Below are positions 46,031 to 56,611 of a stretch of 64,000 nt of DNA, in pieces. The stretch spans positions 307,923 to 371,922 of the forward strand of contig ML996698.1 in the NCBI GenBank assembly GCA_010356995.1. Reading direction: 5' to 3'. The number at the start of each line of letters is the position of its first letter. Position 1 is the stretch's first letter. Origin of the DNA: Trichodelitschia bisporula. Taxonomy: Eukaryota; Ascomycota; Dothideomycetes; Phaeotrichales; Phaeotrichaceae. The translations under genes and the position numbers were made by a program. The notes under the pieces are model-generated. The model was given only the letters and a program-made list of their open reading frames with translations, did no database searches and had not been told where the DNA came from.

Positions 46031-47253
46031 AAGACAACGAAAAGCGGTGAACATTGCTCATGGACGCCAACCTCGAGTCTGTTGAGGTTCTGGATCACAA
46101 GGGAAGGGTCGTCCTGCCTCGGTTTGTGGTGCCGGCGTAAGCTGGGTGGGGTCAGATCCAGGGACGGCTTCCAGTGTGGTCAATAGATGTAAGGAAGAGG
46201 CAGCACGATTAGGACGCCCTGGAGCCAGTTCAATCCGAAGAACGGCACGGGTGGTGTCACCTGCAGGCGAGAACGGGGTGAGGCAAGACGGATTGAGCCG
46301 GCTGTGTAGAGTATGAGCCATTGCAAATGATGGCAGATGCAGCACTTAGGACTGCTTGGAACGACGAGGTACAACCGATGCGCACTGAGGCGCGGTGGGC
46401 GATGCGGGGTTAGGCATCGGGAGGATAAGATTTGTGAAATTGGTAGGGTATTGTTGTTGGCCGTTGAACCCGCCGGCCGCAGCAACGGCCATCGCTGAGC
46501 GGCAAGGTCCATGGGGAACGCCAGCACCACAGCGATTCGCAGGCACGAAGTGAAGGGCGGATAGGCGCGTGCAAAGGGTCACCATGGTACTTGCCGGCGC
46601 ATTTCAGAGTAAGTCCGTGGGGCTACGGTTTGGGCTTGATCGTCTTCATCGGGGGATCACGATCAACGGAACTCGCTCCTCTCTCCCCCGAAGTGGGAGG
46701 TCCGTTAGGATGGCAATTCCCCGTGCGGCATGGCCCGTCCCCGCCTCTCGCTCGGTCGGTGCATCTGAGCATGCAGTTCTAGTAGTACTGTGTAACATTC
46801 GCCGGCAAGGCGCGCCCCACACCGCGTGCTGCGCCTGCCGCCCCGTTCCCTTACTTCCAGCATGCGCTTCATACGTCAAAACATCGTGCATTCCACATCC
46901 ACCACGTACGCCCTATCTGCCCACGTCACAGCAGTCCCGCATAAACACCACCGCCCTAGCCCGCCCGCAAAGACGCGGTAACCCCACCGACCACGGGATC
47001 CCTGAGGGGAGCAAGCTCGGGAAGGTATCTGGCACACAAGGTTAGCGCTCGACGCAACGAGCTGAGCACGTTTCGAAGCCGACATGGATTGCGCCCTCCG
47101 GCGAACGTTCCTCGCCTAGCGGCCGGCGGTTGATGATGTTGCTTCATTTCTCGCGGGACGTGGGTGGGGGGACATTGCGCGGGAAGGAGACTCCCGTGCC
47201 GCAATGGCGGGGAAATGAATGGCGAGGGTGATTCCGAGTTGCGGAGATAAGTC
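46031..47253. other. Intergenic, between the Crinkler fossil and the transposon
   Basis: No gene recognised. Short frames only. Confidence 0.5.
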
Positions 47254-47262
47254 GGCAGAGCT
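47254..47262 (+). repeat. Left flanking direct repeat (target-site duplication)
   Basis: GGCAGAGCT, identical to 48078-48086 and bordering the inverted repeats. Eight of the nine bases would fit the 8-bp duplication made by hAT transposases, the ninth by chance. Confidence 0.7.
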
Positions 47263-48077
47263 TATCTTAGTTGGGACTTAGACGGCGGCGCATACTTTAT
47301 AGCTTAGTGGCGCACTTCGTAGACCTACTAGATAGGAATTCCCTACTTTTAGGTGGGTCCCCGAGGGCTGTAACACCTTCTGAGCAGATTCCTGTCTGTC
47401 CCGGTATGACACCCGGTTCTGCAGCTCCCTGGGTGTCATGGGAGGATACCATCTCTCCCATGTCAAATCGCCACATGCCCAGTGTGGGTCACGTGATTTG
47501 GTAAGCTTGATGCCAGATCCCTGCAATTCCAGCCCGGCTGGACTTGCAGGGGTGAGACTTGGCGCTGGCCTGTGCGCTCGCACCCCCAGCTCCCCCACAC
47601 TCCACATTCACACGTGAAACCCTTACATAGTTCTTCAAGCTTTCAATGAATGTTATTCCACAACCAATGCTGTGCAACCAGCGATTTGTGCGCCCCTGAC
47701 AAAAAGGTAGTAACTTTAATAGCTAATCGCGCTTTAATGAGCGAATATTTTTAAATAGGATAGGGGTAAATAGAAAGAGCTAGGCTAGGGCTTTTAGATT
47801 ATATAATTTATATAGCTGTCGTGGTTGTGAAGCGTGTATAATTTAAAGATAAAGAAGAGGAAAAAAATCTCTCACTAAGCTTTAGTCGCTCCTCACCAAA
47901 AACTCGCACTACTATCTCTCAGACGGTAGACAAGAATCTGCTCAGAAGGTGTTACAGCCCTTGGGAACCCGCCTAAACGTAAGGAGTTCTTAGCTGGTAG
48001 GTCTTAGCTGGTAGGTCTATAAAGTGCGCTACCAAGCCATAAAGTATGCGCCGCCGTCTGAGTCCTAACTGAGATAG
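47263..48077. mobile_element. Non-autonomous hAT-like DNA transposon with ~135-150-bp terminal inverted repeats
   Basis: The left end (about 47263-47396) matches the reverse complement of the right end (about 47933-48077). Shared blocks include CAGACGGCGGCGCATACTTT (left end: TAGACGG), AGCGCACTT, TAGACCTAC and GGGCTGTAACACC with CTTCTGAGCAGATTC. Most differences between the arms are C-to-T or G-to-A changes. Direct repeats of 9 bp flank the element, which suits hAT superfamily (8-bp target duplication). The right arm has an extra 14-bp tandem copy (TTAGCTGGTAGGTC) near 47990-48018. The interior codes for nothing recognisable. A segment of about 47700-47880 is distinctly A/T-rich with many TA steps, as after RIP or from a nested insertion. 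It cannot move by itself. Confidence 0.78.
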
Positions 48078-48086
48078 GGCAGAGCT
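48078..48086 (+). repeat. Right flanking direct repeat (target-site duplication)
   Basis: GGCAGAGCT, same orientation as 47254-47262. Confidence 0.7.
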
Positions 48087-49910
48087 GGGTTGTTTTCTTT
48101 GTTCGCTGAGCCGCGAGAGCCCTCGGGGCGGGAGCCGCGGGCGGGGCGCGCGACGGCAGCGGCCGCAGTAGGCTAATGATCCTGCGACTGGGGTTCGGGG
48201 GGTTGGGAGAGCGTTACGTGAGGGGCGGAGGTAGCCCCGAGCTGAGGGGAATATCAATGTGGACTGACTTGTTGGTTGGGTTGCTTTGTCTCAAATGGAA
48301 TGCCACGGTGGTGCAGCTAAAAGAATGGGCTGCTGCGATGTGCTGCTGATTTACATGTGGTGTACATGTAGTGGTACGGAGCATCGTGTCTCTCTTTCTT
48401 CCTCTTGCTTGTGGGATATGGCAATGTCTCTCACCAGGCGACATCGGAGAGGGCGGGACATCCCCAGCTCGGCGAATAGTGAATGTCGAGGCGGATGCGA
48501 AGCAAAGGTACAGCGCGGATTGCGCATGCAGGCCTGGGTTATCCATACATTCGAAGGCATGGTAATTTGAGTTCGTCGTTGCAGAAGCTGAGGTTTGGCA
48601 ATTGCGTTTCGGGATTGCTCGGGTTTGTAGGGTAGAGTGCGGCCCGCTTATGCATACCGTAGCGGAACTGCAAGGATGGAGAGGATCGGAAGAGACTGGC
48701 GGGGGGGGGTTGTTTATCTATAAAGAGTTGGGCCTCCGTTGTTATTGCGCTATCGGGCAACTCGTTGTGATGCTTTCAATCTCGATTGCTTGATGATCTC
48801 GGGTCCAGTTCCGACCTCCATGGTTGGATTTCAATAGCCTCCAGTTTAACTGATAGATAAGGAGGGGCCACGGGAGCTTCGAGCTCTGTCTTCGTCGATC
48901 GTGAGGCATAATACGTCCGTCCAAATGAGATATAACTGACATCCCATCAGATACTGTACCGTAGTCCAAGCCACACTGCGTTCATGAGGACGGCGTTAGA
49001 ACGTTAAGAGATATCAAAATCTGCGCCATACCGGATGTCGACGCCACATCTACGATCAACCTCGTGATGATATCGACAAAATGGCTCGAGTAGAAGACAG
49101 TCACGGAAGAAACGAAGGCTACAGCTCCATTGGCTCACCATCTCCCCACGATCTGATGATCCGATCTTCTTGTTCTCGAATTGCCCCTGTGAATGTTGAC
49201 AAGTGCCGCACTTCCCCCAAAAACCGCTCAGTGCGCTGTCTCGAAGGATGCACCATTCATCATTCACCACCACCACCACCAATGCTCCCATGCCCCTAGC
49301 GAATTGGCTACACGCGGCCCACGCGGCCCACGCGCGGGGTACCTTAGGCTGCGTTTAGCCGTGAGCCATTGGACACGCGAAGTGGGCTCAGCTGGCTTTA
49401 AGAGACTGCTTGCAAATCTAGTTCTAGAAGCTAAGAAGGTGGGGAAAGAAAAAAAAATGCTTTCAAGAAAGTCACCATTACGCACGACGTGAAGCAGCGG
49501 AAGCTTCATCTACACCATCGTTGATCCTTTCGCGAATACTCGGAACCACTTCTCCCCAAAACCCCAACCTCAAACTTGCTCGTCCATCGGAATCCGGGGT
49601 ACGCGGGTGTTGCCGCGTGGGCTCTCTTCGGTGATCATAGGCTGTGACGCGCCCACCAGTCCCGCCGACCCGAGGATTCCCTACCCCCCAGCCCCACGTC
49701 CAAAGCCCAGTGGCCCCCCCTAAAGGGCCTAGTTCTTGTCCCGCCAGTTGCTCCTCCCCCCCGAGGATGCAAACCATCATCGTCAGGCGACCACAGTCAT
49801 AGTCTCTCCACAACTCCAACTCCTTCATTGTCATATTCTTCGCCACATGCCTCCCTCGTTCTGACTCCCTCGCTATCCGCCTCGCCGCCATATGAGGCTT
49901 CTCAACTACC
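48087..49910. other. Gene-free DNA before MCT1
   Basis: No gene recognised. A short GC-rich tandem motif (ACGCGGCCC, about two copies) lies near 49312-49332. The last ~350 bases are C-rich on the + strand and probably the promoter and 5' leader of MCT1. Confidence 0.5.
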
Positions 49911-51182
49911 ATGTTGACTTCCACCCGCCATGAGCTCTCCGCGGTCGCCGTGCGGGGCTCTGCCGTGCTGCGACCCCGCCTCCGTCACTCCACGTTACGT
50001 TGGTCCAGCACCAGCACCGGCGCGTCCACGCGTCCACGTACCGCAATTTTCTTCCCAGGTACGTATCACGGCTGGCTCTTTGTCGTAAATTGCTAATTGG
50101 TGTCTCCAGGCCAGGGCGTGCAGCGTGTGGGTATGACCACGCCATGGCTAACTGCCTTCCCACGCACCGTCCAGCCCATCCTCGACGAGATCGACGAGAC
50201 TCTGGGCATACGGCTATCACGTATCATTGAGAGTGGGACGAATGCCGAGCTCAATGCGACTGAGAACTCGCAGCCGGCTATCATGGCGACATCTGTGCTC
50301 ATTTTGCGTGTGCTGGAGCAAGAGTTTGGCTTCAAGACTGCCGAGCGCGTTGATTTCACTCTCGGCCACTCCCTTGGCGAATTTGCCGCCCTGGTTGCTG
50401 GTGGATATCTCCAGTTCTCGGACGCACTGCTCATGGTCCGCAAGCGCGGCGAGATCATGGCCCAATGCACCAAAGAAGCATGGGAGAAGTACGGCGGCGA
50501 AATGGGCATGGTAGCACTGGTGTGCGAGAACGAGAACCGCATGCAGGACCTTCTTGTGGCCATCGACCAATTCATCGGCCTCTCGTCCTGTGGCTCCAAA
50601 TACGATTCCAGCGTTGATGTACCGCCGGTGCAACAGGTTGTCGTCGCCAACATCAACTCCAAGAACCAGATCGTTCTTAGTGGCAGTATTGAGCGCATCA
50701 ACACGCTTCTCACCCACGTACGCCAGTTTGGCGGCCACGATCCCCGCCACGTGCGTTTGCACGCCGACTCGCCGTTCCACAGTCCGCTGATGAAGCCGGC
50801 AGTGGAGTTCATGCGTAAGACGCTGGATTTCCCCTCACCACGCACGAGGAAGGACAAAGTCACGTTCCCGGGGCTTATGCCGTGCGTTTCGAACACGTCA
50901 GGCACACCTTTCACGTCGCGGGAGAACTTGAAGGACCAGCTTGCGCGGCAGGCGGCGGAGACGGTACATTGGTGGGAGTCTGTGCGGTATCTGGATAAGG
51001 AAGAGAAGGTGCGGCGGTGGATCGGCATCGGGCCGGGCAAAGTCGGGCGCAATCTCGTCGGCAAGGAAGTGGGCATGAAGGGTGCGACCCGGGGCGGGGG
51101 CGTATGGGGACTGACTTCTCCACACGAGATAGCCGACTTGATCAGGGAGCTGGACGAGACAGAGTACGCACTTTCGGGCTGA
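49911..51182 (+). CDS. mct1: Mitochondrial malonyl-CoA:acyl-carrier-protein transacylase
   Basis: Two exons, 49911-50058 and 50110-51182, with a 51-bp intron (GTACGT...TCTCCAG), give 406 aa. It moves malonyl groups from CoA to mitochondrial ACP for type II fatty-acid synthesis, the route to lipoic acid. The first ~45 residues are Arg/Ser/Thr-rich and without acids, a matrix-import leader. FFPGQGVQ follows at the splice junction. The nucleophile elbow GHSLGE has Ser137. The active-site His lies in ADSPFHSPLM (about 265), and the C-terminal GIGPGKVGRNL is typical. A last intron (51164-51225, GTACGC...CTCTAG) could replace the final residues by a 97-residue tail ending at 51517. That tail would run antisense over the next gene and has no known domain, so I prefer the 406-aa form. 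Confidence 0.92.
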
Positions 51183-51465
51183 CACCGCCATTTTTGTACA
51201 GTACATGCGCTAAGCAATGCTCTAGGAACCCCTCGACCTTCCACCCTTCCTCGCCCCCGTCATCATCCTCCCCGTCGCCGTCGTCCACGAACTCCCACTC
51301 CTCCGCTCTCCCGCACGTCTCCCGCCTCGCCGGCCAGGCCGCATCGCGCGTCGCGGCCTACATCTCCAACCCAGCGATCGTGCAGCGCCTCTGGCCGCCA
51401 CCGCAGCGCCTGCCCGGGATCCTGCCCGGCGGCGAGGCCGGCGCGCGCCTTGCGTACGGGCTGTC

Positions 51466-52684
51466 TCACAGCGAGGCGATGTTCAAGCCGGAGTCTGGGA
51501 TGATCAGCTCGAGCTAGATGCAAAAGTAATATACGTACCGACGGTCACGCGCTGCCCCGTCATAGACGTGTTCTTGGCCAGCATTATGAAGGCGTCGGCG
51601 CAGTCTTCGAGGTCGGTGGGGCGCTTTAGCACGGCGCGCTCGTTGAGGGCGGCGATGGCGGCGGGGGGATAACCGAGGCCCTGGGGTCATCAGAGGTTGT
51701 TTATTTAAAAGGGGGAGGGATTAGAGCACCCATTCTGTTAGGAGCAGGCCTGGGAGCACGGCGTTGACGCGCACTTTTGGACCCTGCGTGCTTGCGAGGC
51801 ACTTCATTAGGTGGAGTTGTGCGGCTTTGGTCACGGAGTAGGCCATGCTGCTCCCGGCTGTGGAGGCGCCCTGGGGTCGTTGTTAGCGGGGCGAGGGGAT
51901 GGGGAAGGGACGTACGGCGATGGAGGATGTAATTATGAAGACGCCGCCTTCGGGGTTGGCGTTGAAGGTGGGCATGGCTTCGCGTAGGAGGGCCATTTGG
52001 CCTTTGACGTTGACGGCCCAGCACTGGGACGCGGGGTGTTAATTTTTATGCTGGCGAAAGGGCATAGGGGGCATGCAGACCTTGTCCCATTCTTCCTCGG
52101 TCAGGGCATCAAGGTCGCCGAAGTTCGAGAACTTGGTCCAGCCCTGCAGCTTATCAGTGCATTTGTATCATTGCGGTTCTGGCGTTTGGGCATTTTGGAC
52201 GGTGGGGTGGGTTTCGTGGTTTTTGTGCTCTTGTATGTGCATAGTTTGAAAGGGGGTTGCGTACCGCGTTCCCGATGATAACGTCGATGCCCCCGAATGC
52301 CTTGATCGTCTCGTGCACGACGTGCTTGCAGTCTACGAGGACACCACAATCCTATAGCCCAAGTCAGCGTACATATCCTCTCTTCCAACTATCACCCGAG
52401 GGGGAGGAATGAGCGTACGCCTTGCAACACCACGGTTTTGACTCCGTATTCCTTCGCCAGCGTGGCGGCTAGTTCTTGGGCTGGTTCGGGACGGTTTACG
52501 AAGTTGATGGCGACGTTGGAGCCTTCGGCGGCGAACTTGCGGGCGATTACGGCGCCGAGGCCGCTGGGTAAGTTAGAGAGGGGCGAGGAAGGAAAGAGAA
52601 GGGGGGGGGGGGTCGAGAGGGGGGGATCGCGCACCGTCCGCCGCCCGTGATGAGGACGTTTCTGTCTTTGAGGCTGTAGACCAT
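51466..52684 (-). CDS. Short-chain dehydrogenase/reductase, eight exons
   Basis: Exons 52684-52635, 52563-52419, 52351-52265, 52143-52081, 52023-51916, 51870-51730, 51680-51539 and 51494-51466 give 254 aa in frame. Classical SDR: cofactor motif ITGGGRGLG at 12-20, a NAG motif (IIGNAG) near 94, catalytic Ser in FIITSSIAG and YSVTK for Tyr/Lys, ending in TGQRVTVDSGL. The cofactor is NAD(P); the loop after beta-2 (NFVNR) leans to NADP, by family habit. The substrate is unknown; the sequence is closest in style to fungal cytosolic ketoreductase-like SDRs. Introns are 44-71 bp; the last exon is only 29 nt, and intron 1 contains a G12 run (52601-52612). It converges on MCT1, 283 bp between stops. 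Confidence 0.9.
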
Positions 52685-53284
52685 GATCACAGTTCAGATA
52701 CACACGAGGCTGTCGAAGATGAAGGGGCGAGGAGTGCGGGGTATCTAGAAGTCCAAATGCGGGGTGAAGTCGTGGTAAGGCGGGACAAGCAAGGGAGTCA
52801 ATTGGGATTATATATCGCGTCTCCTACACCGGAGCGGCTCAATCGCTTACGGGTACTAGAACTAGCTACCTTATGGGAGCCAACAAGCGCAATGCCGTGC
52901 TCGTTCTCGCGAACCCCGCGGGCGCGCCTGGCTTGACCCCGCTTACGCCGAGGCTCATCCCGGGGCCTGGGGGGATGCGGGGCAAGGATCACATCGGGGG
53001 CCTACGTAGTACGCTAGCACATGATATGTGATCGATGAAATGATATGCGATGGATGAGCTTGCGTTGACAGTGATTTTATGCCTTGAGATGCTCGGTTTG
53101 GATTGGCGCCAGGTTGGAACAATCGGGACGGGCGTGCCCCGCGTTTCGTTTCATTATGTACGGCCACTGCCTTCAACATCGGGCCGCTGGAGCTGCTCCC
53201 TGATGCAGCTCTCACGCAGAGCTGACGGCCCGTTCGGATGGCATATATAGCGGAATTGGTGAGTGCTCAAGGACATCCGCCAAC
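52685..53284. other. Promoter region of the SDR gene and 3' flank of uL3m
   Basis: No gene seen in these 600 bases. Confidence 0.6.
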
Positions 53285-54406
53285 CTAAGCTGCAGCCACA
53301 ACCTCAGCGTCGCCCACGGGTTCCGCCGCCGCGACCACGGCCTCTTCAACCACCGTCTCCAAGCTCAACGGCCTCGTCGGCAAACCCAAGTCAGTCGCCT
53401 GCCACGGCTTCTTCTTCGCGTCCTGGATGTTGACGAGACAGTTCTTAGGTCCACTGACACAGCCTACACACGTCAGCGGCTTGCTCCGTAAAGCCTTGCC
53501 AATCGCCCCAGGGGTTGGGTGCTTGACTTACCATTCACGACGATAATGCCATTCTCCTCATCCACCTTCAGCACCTTCAAGTTCTGGATCGTGTGTGACT
53601 CGTTGCCCATCCGCCCCGCCATCTTCTTGCCCGGATGTACACGAGAACCGCTGCCCTGGCTACCGCCCGCTGAACCCATTGCGCGGTGCGTAAGCGAGTT
53701 ACCATGGCTAGCCGGCTGGCCGCTGAAGCCATGCCTCTTCATACCCTGCGGGCCGTCAGCAAGCGCCCCTCCCTCACCCAACCCTACTTACACCCGTAAA
53801 TCCATGCCCCTTAGTATTACTCTTCGTATCCACAAACTGCCCCTCCTTGAACCAACTCGGCCCCAGCAACGCCCCCACCGGCAACAGCGCTTCCTCATTC
53901 CGCACCTTAAACTCATGCAACTCCTCTTTCGGCGCGACCCGCGCCTTCGCATAATGCCCCAGCTCAGGCCGCGTGCAGTTCTGTGGCTTCCGCCACCCGA
54001 ACCCGACTTGCACGGCGCAGTACCCGTGCTTCTTGCGCGTCTTCACCGCGACGACTTGGTTGCGGTCGAGTTGGAGGACGGTGCAGGGCGTGCGGACGCC
54101 CGTCTCCGGGTCGTAGATTGCTGTCATGCCCTTTTTGCGCGCGATGACCCCGGTCCGGTGGGGGAGGGTGTAGGACTTGCGCTCCAGGGCTTTGTCAGTT
54201 GAGAGCGCAGTGGGTGATTTTGCGTGTGGATTGTCCTGGTCCCAGCGGGAGAGACGCAGGTCGACCGGGAGGATGGAGCGGATGCCGCGTGTTTGGGTGT
54301 GAGGTGCGAGGGAGGTGGGAACGGGGCGGAGGGCGAGAGAGGCGGGGACGGGACGGAGGGCGAGTGCCGGGAGCGAGCTCCATGTGAGGGGTGGTCTGGG
54401 GGGCAT
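53285..54406 (-). CDS. mrpL3: Mitochondrial large-subunit ribosomal protein uL3m
   Basis: Three exons, 54406-53792, 53745-53532 and 53463-53285, give 335 aa in phase. Homologue of bacterial L3 and yeast MrpL9, part of the mitoribosome large subunit. The N-terminus is Pro/Arg/Ser-rich without acidic residues (import leader). Family marks are [48 protein letters not shown] (junction at exon 1/2), a Gly/Ser-rich [16 protein letters not shown] loop reaching to the peptidyl-transferase centre, and [12 protein letters not shown]. An in-frame ATG at 54484 would add 26 residues; I prefer 54406 because the leader then starts MPPRPPL. The tail ([19 protein letters not shown]) is an Ala/Glu-rich extension. 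Confidence 0.92.
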
Positions 54407-55061
54407 GGCTGTAGGTAATTGGGCGTTGATGGAGTTGAAGCCGGTGGTGATGGCTTCGAGCTGGAGAATCTGATGCCGGCCCATTTTTCGGGCCGGGGGT
54501 CGTTCTAAGGTTAGCCTGTTGGTGCCTGATTAATCTGAGGCTTCGAGAGACTAGAATGAGGCAGTAAGGCGACAAGGCAGCGAGGCGACAAGGCAGCGAT
54601 GGCGTTTCACACTGATGTCTATGGCTGATGAGGGCTTGAGAGGAGGGGCTGACCGACCAACGGATGCCCGCAGCTGGTGAAAGCGGAGGAGGGGAGGGGA
54701 GAGGTGGTTTGCTGGCTGCTGTCTATCGCGCAGCTGTGCATCTTGCTTCATCAACCTGGCGTGGGGAAAAGCTTACCTCTTCTTTTTCTTGCATCTAAAC
54801 ATCTACTCCCAATTCTCATCCCCTTCCACTCTCCACACATCGTCACCAATTCCGCCTCTCACCAACCCGCATTACGTAGGCCTCTGCCCCGCCATCCTAA
54901 CCCACTCTCCGCCGCACTCCCCCCCCACACCCGCCCGCTTGGCCATCTACCGTAGCCCAGCGCCCGCATCTTCCCAGATCGCCAGGCATCTCCCCGCCCC
55001 CGATCATCACCACTGTAACGACCACCATTCGTCCTGTCATTCCGTTCAACCCTCCTCAGCC
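54407..55061. promoter_or_regulatory. Divergent promoter between uL3m and the DUF protein gene
   Basis: 655 bases separate two head-to-head genes. The part 54760-55060 is C/T-rich on the + strand, typical of fungal 5' leaders. No clear TATA box or named operator was picked out. Confidence 0.5.
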
Positions 55062-56035
55062 ATGAAGGACGTCGTCCAAAACGCCCTCTCGCTCTTCTGC
55101 CTCATCGCCTGCTGTCCCTGCTGCTTCCCATGCTACGTCTGCCTCATCCGCAGCAACCGCCGGTGCGGAACACGGCGCCGGAACGCCATGGAGTTGGCGG
55201 GATGGGAAAGCAACCCCGTCAGCCCGACCGATGTGCATCCGCTGCCCTCGCGCAAACGTCGTCTATCCATTCCCTCGTCCGCGGAGCCCAGCCTCGCGCC
55301 GGACCAGAAGACAGCAGGCCAGTCACAGTCGGCCTTCTTCGCGAAGTTGCCGCTCGAGTTGCGCTCGCAGATTTACAAGGAGGTGCTCGGCGACTTCTCG
55401 TTATACCTCTTCATCTCGATGAAGAAGTTGCGCCATATCAAGATTGACCGCCACGAGGCTAAGGAGGACCTCGCGGCGCGCCGATACCAGCAGCCGGGCC
55501 CGAGTTTGCTACCGTTGCTGCTTACCTGCCGGCGAATGTATGTATGTCGAGCTGGTGTACAACGGTACTAATGGGGAGCAGATACTCCGAGTCCATTTCG
55601 TATCTCTACAGCTCAAACAAGTTCTCCACCGAACCAGACACCATCCTCTCTCTTACCTCATCCATCCGCCTCTCAAGATTCAACACCATCTCGCAAATAT
55701 CCTTCAGCTGCTCCGTCGCGAACTACCCAGAAGATTTTGACGGTACGAGAGACAGCCTTGGTGTGCTCTGGGAGCGGACGTGCATCGTGCTGGCAAGCAT
55801 GAAGGGGCTGAGGGATCTGCAGGTGAACCTTTGGCCTGCGGCTGTGGGGATTATTGGTCCGGGGTGGGAGCGGGAGTCGGTCAAGATGATGCTCGGTATG
55901 CTGTGCATCATCAAGCAGCCGACCAACTTCGAGGTCAAGATAGAGAGCCAAGAGGTGGACGGGTACGAGATATTCAAGGATGCGCCGTTCAAGCTGACAT
56001 GGAGTCCGGGGTTGATACTGATTGACGAAATCTAG
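55062..56035 (+). CDS. Fungal F-box-like/DUF7730-type protein with Cys-rich N-terminus
   Basis: Two exons, 55062-55537 and 55582-56035, split by a 44-bp intron with GTATGT donor and TACTAATG branch, give 309 aa. Residues ~90-170 hold FFAKLPLELRSQIYKEVLG and, across the junction, LLLTCRRIYSESISYLYSSNKF. This is the usual layout of the very large fungal family of F-box-like, 2EXR or DUF7730 proteins. The first 35 residues are hydrophobic and Cys-rich (LIACCPCCFPCYVC), which suggests membrane anchoring by lipidation or a short membrane segment. The function is unknown; some relatives may be ubiquitin-ligase adaptors, not shown here. Confidence 0.85.
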
Positions 56036-56611
56036 TTCGGAGTTGGGGCGTTTGTCTTTCTTTGTCGGGTCGCATTTAGAGCGAGCATTGATTTGATGGA
56101 TTAACGGCTATGGGATCGAGGGTTAGCATGATCGGGACTGAGGAATTCATGACGGATTTGCTGGAATGCAACGGGATGGGATGTATGGGATTCGTTCGAC
56201 GGTGAATGAGGACTCCGTATGTTGTAGACAACTCTGAGGAGGTACACAAACGGCCAAGCTATGGTGATCAGCGCCTACTTTTAGGTCAATCATCTCCCTC
56301 CGCAGCAAAAGGATCGAAGCAAAGAAAAGAATGAGTGATTCAGAAGTGAAAGAAGACGCGTCACTCTTGTCTGAAGAAGCGCAGGAAGGCTGTGTTCCGC
56401 CAATCCCTGGCTAACGAGGTTGACTGACCTGCGCCACTTGGCGGATTGCTTGGGAGACGACAGATGTTCGACTTGTTCCCCCTCACTCCCTGCACCACCC
56501 CAACAACCGAGCTCCTCCACCGAACACTTTGCCCACCGACGCGCTGCTGGACCGTTCCGAAGCACCGCCATGATCCCAACCCTTCTCGGCTCCTAGAATC
56601 TCCCCTCCGCA
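56036..56611. other. Spacer before the RUD3-like gene
   Basis: 576 bases, no gene recognised; 3' flank of the DUF gene and promoter of the golgin gene. Confidence 0.6.
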
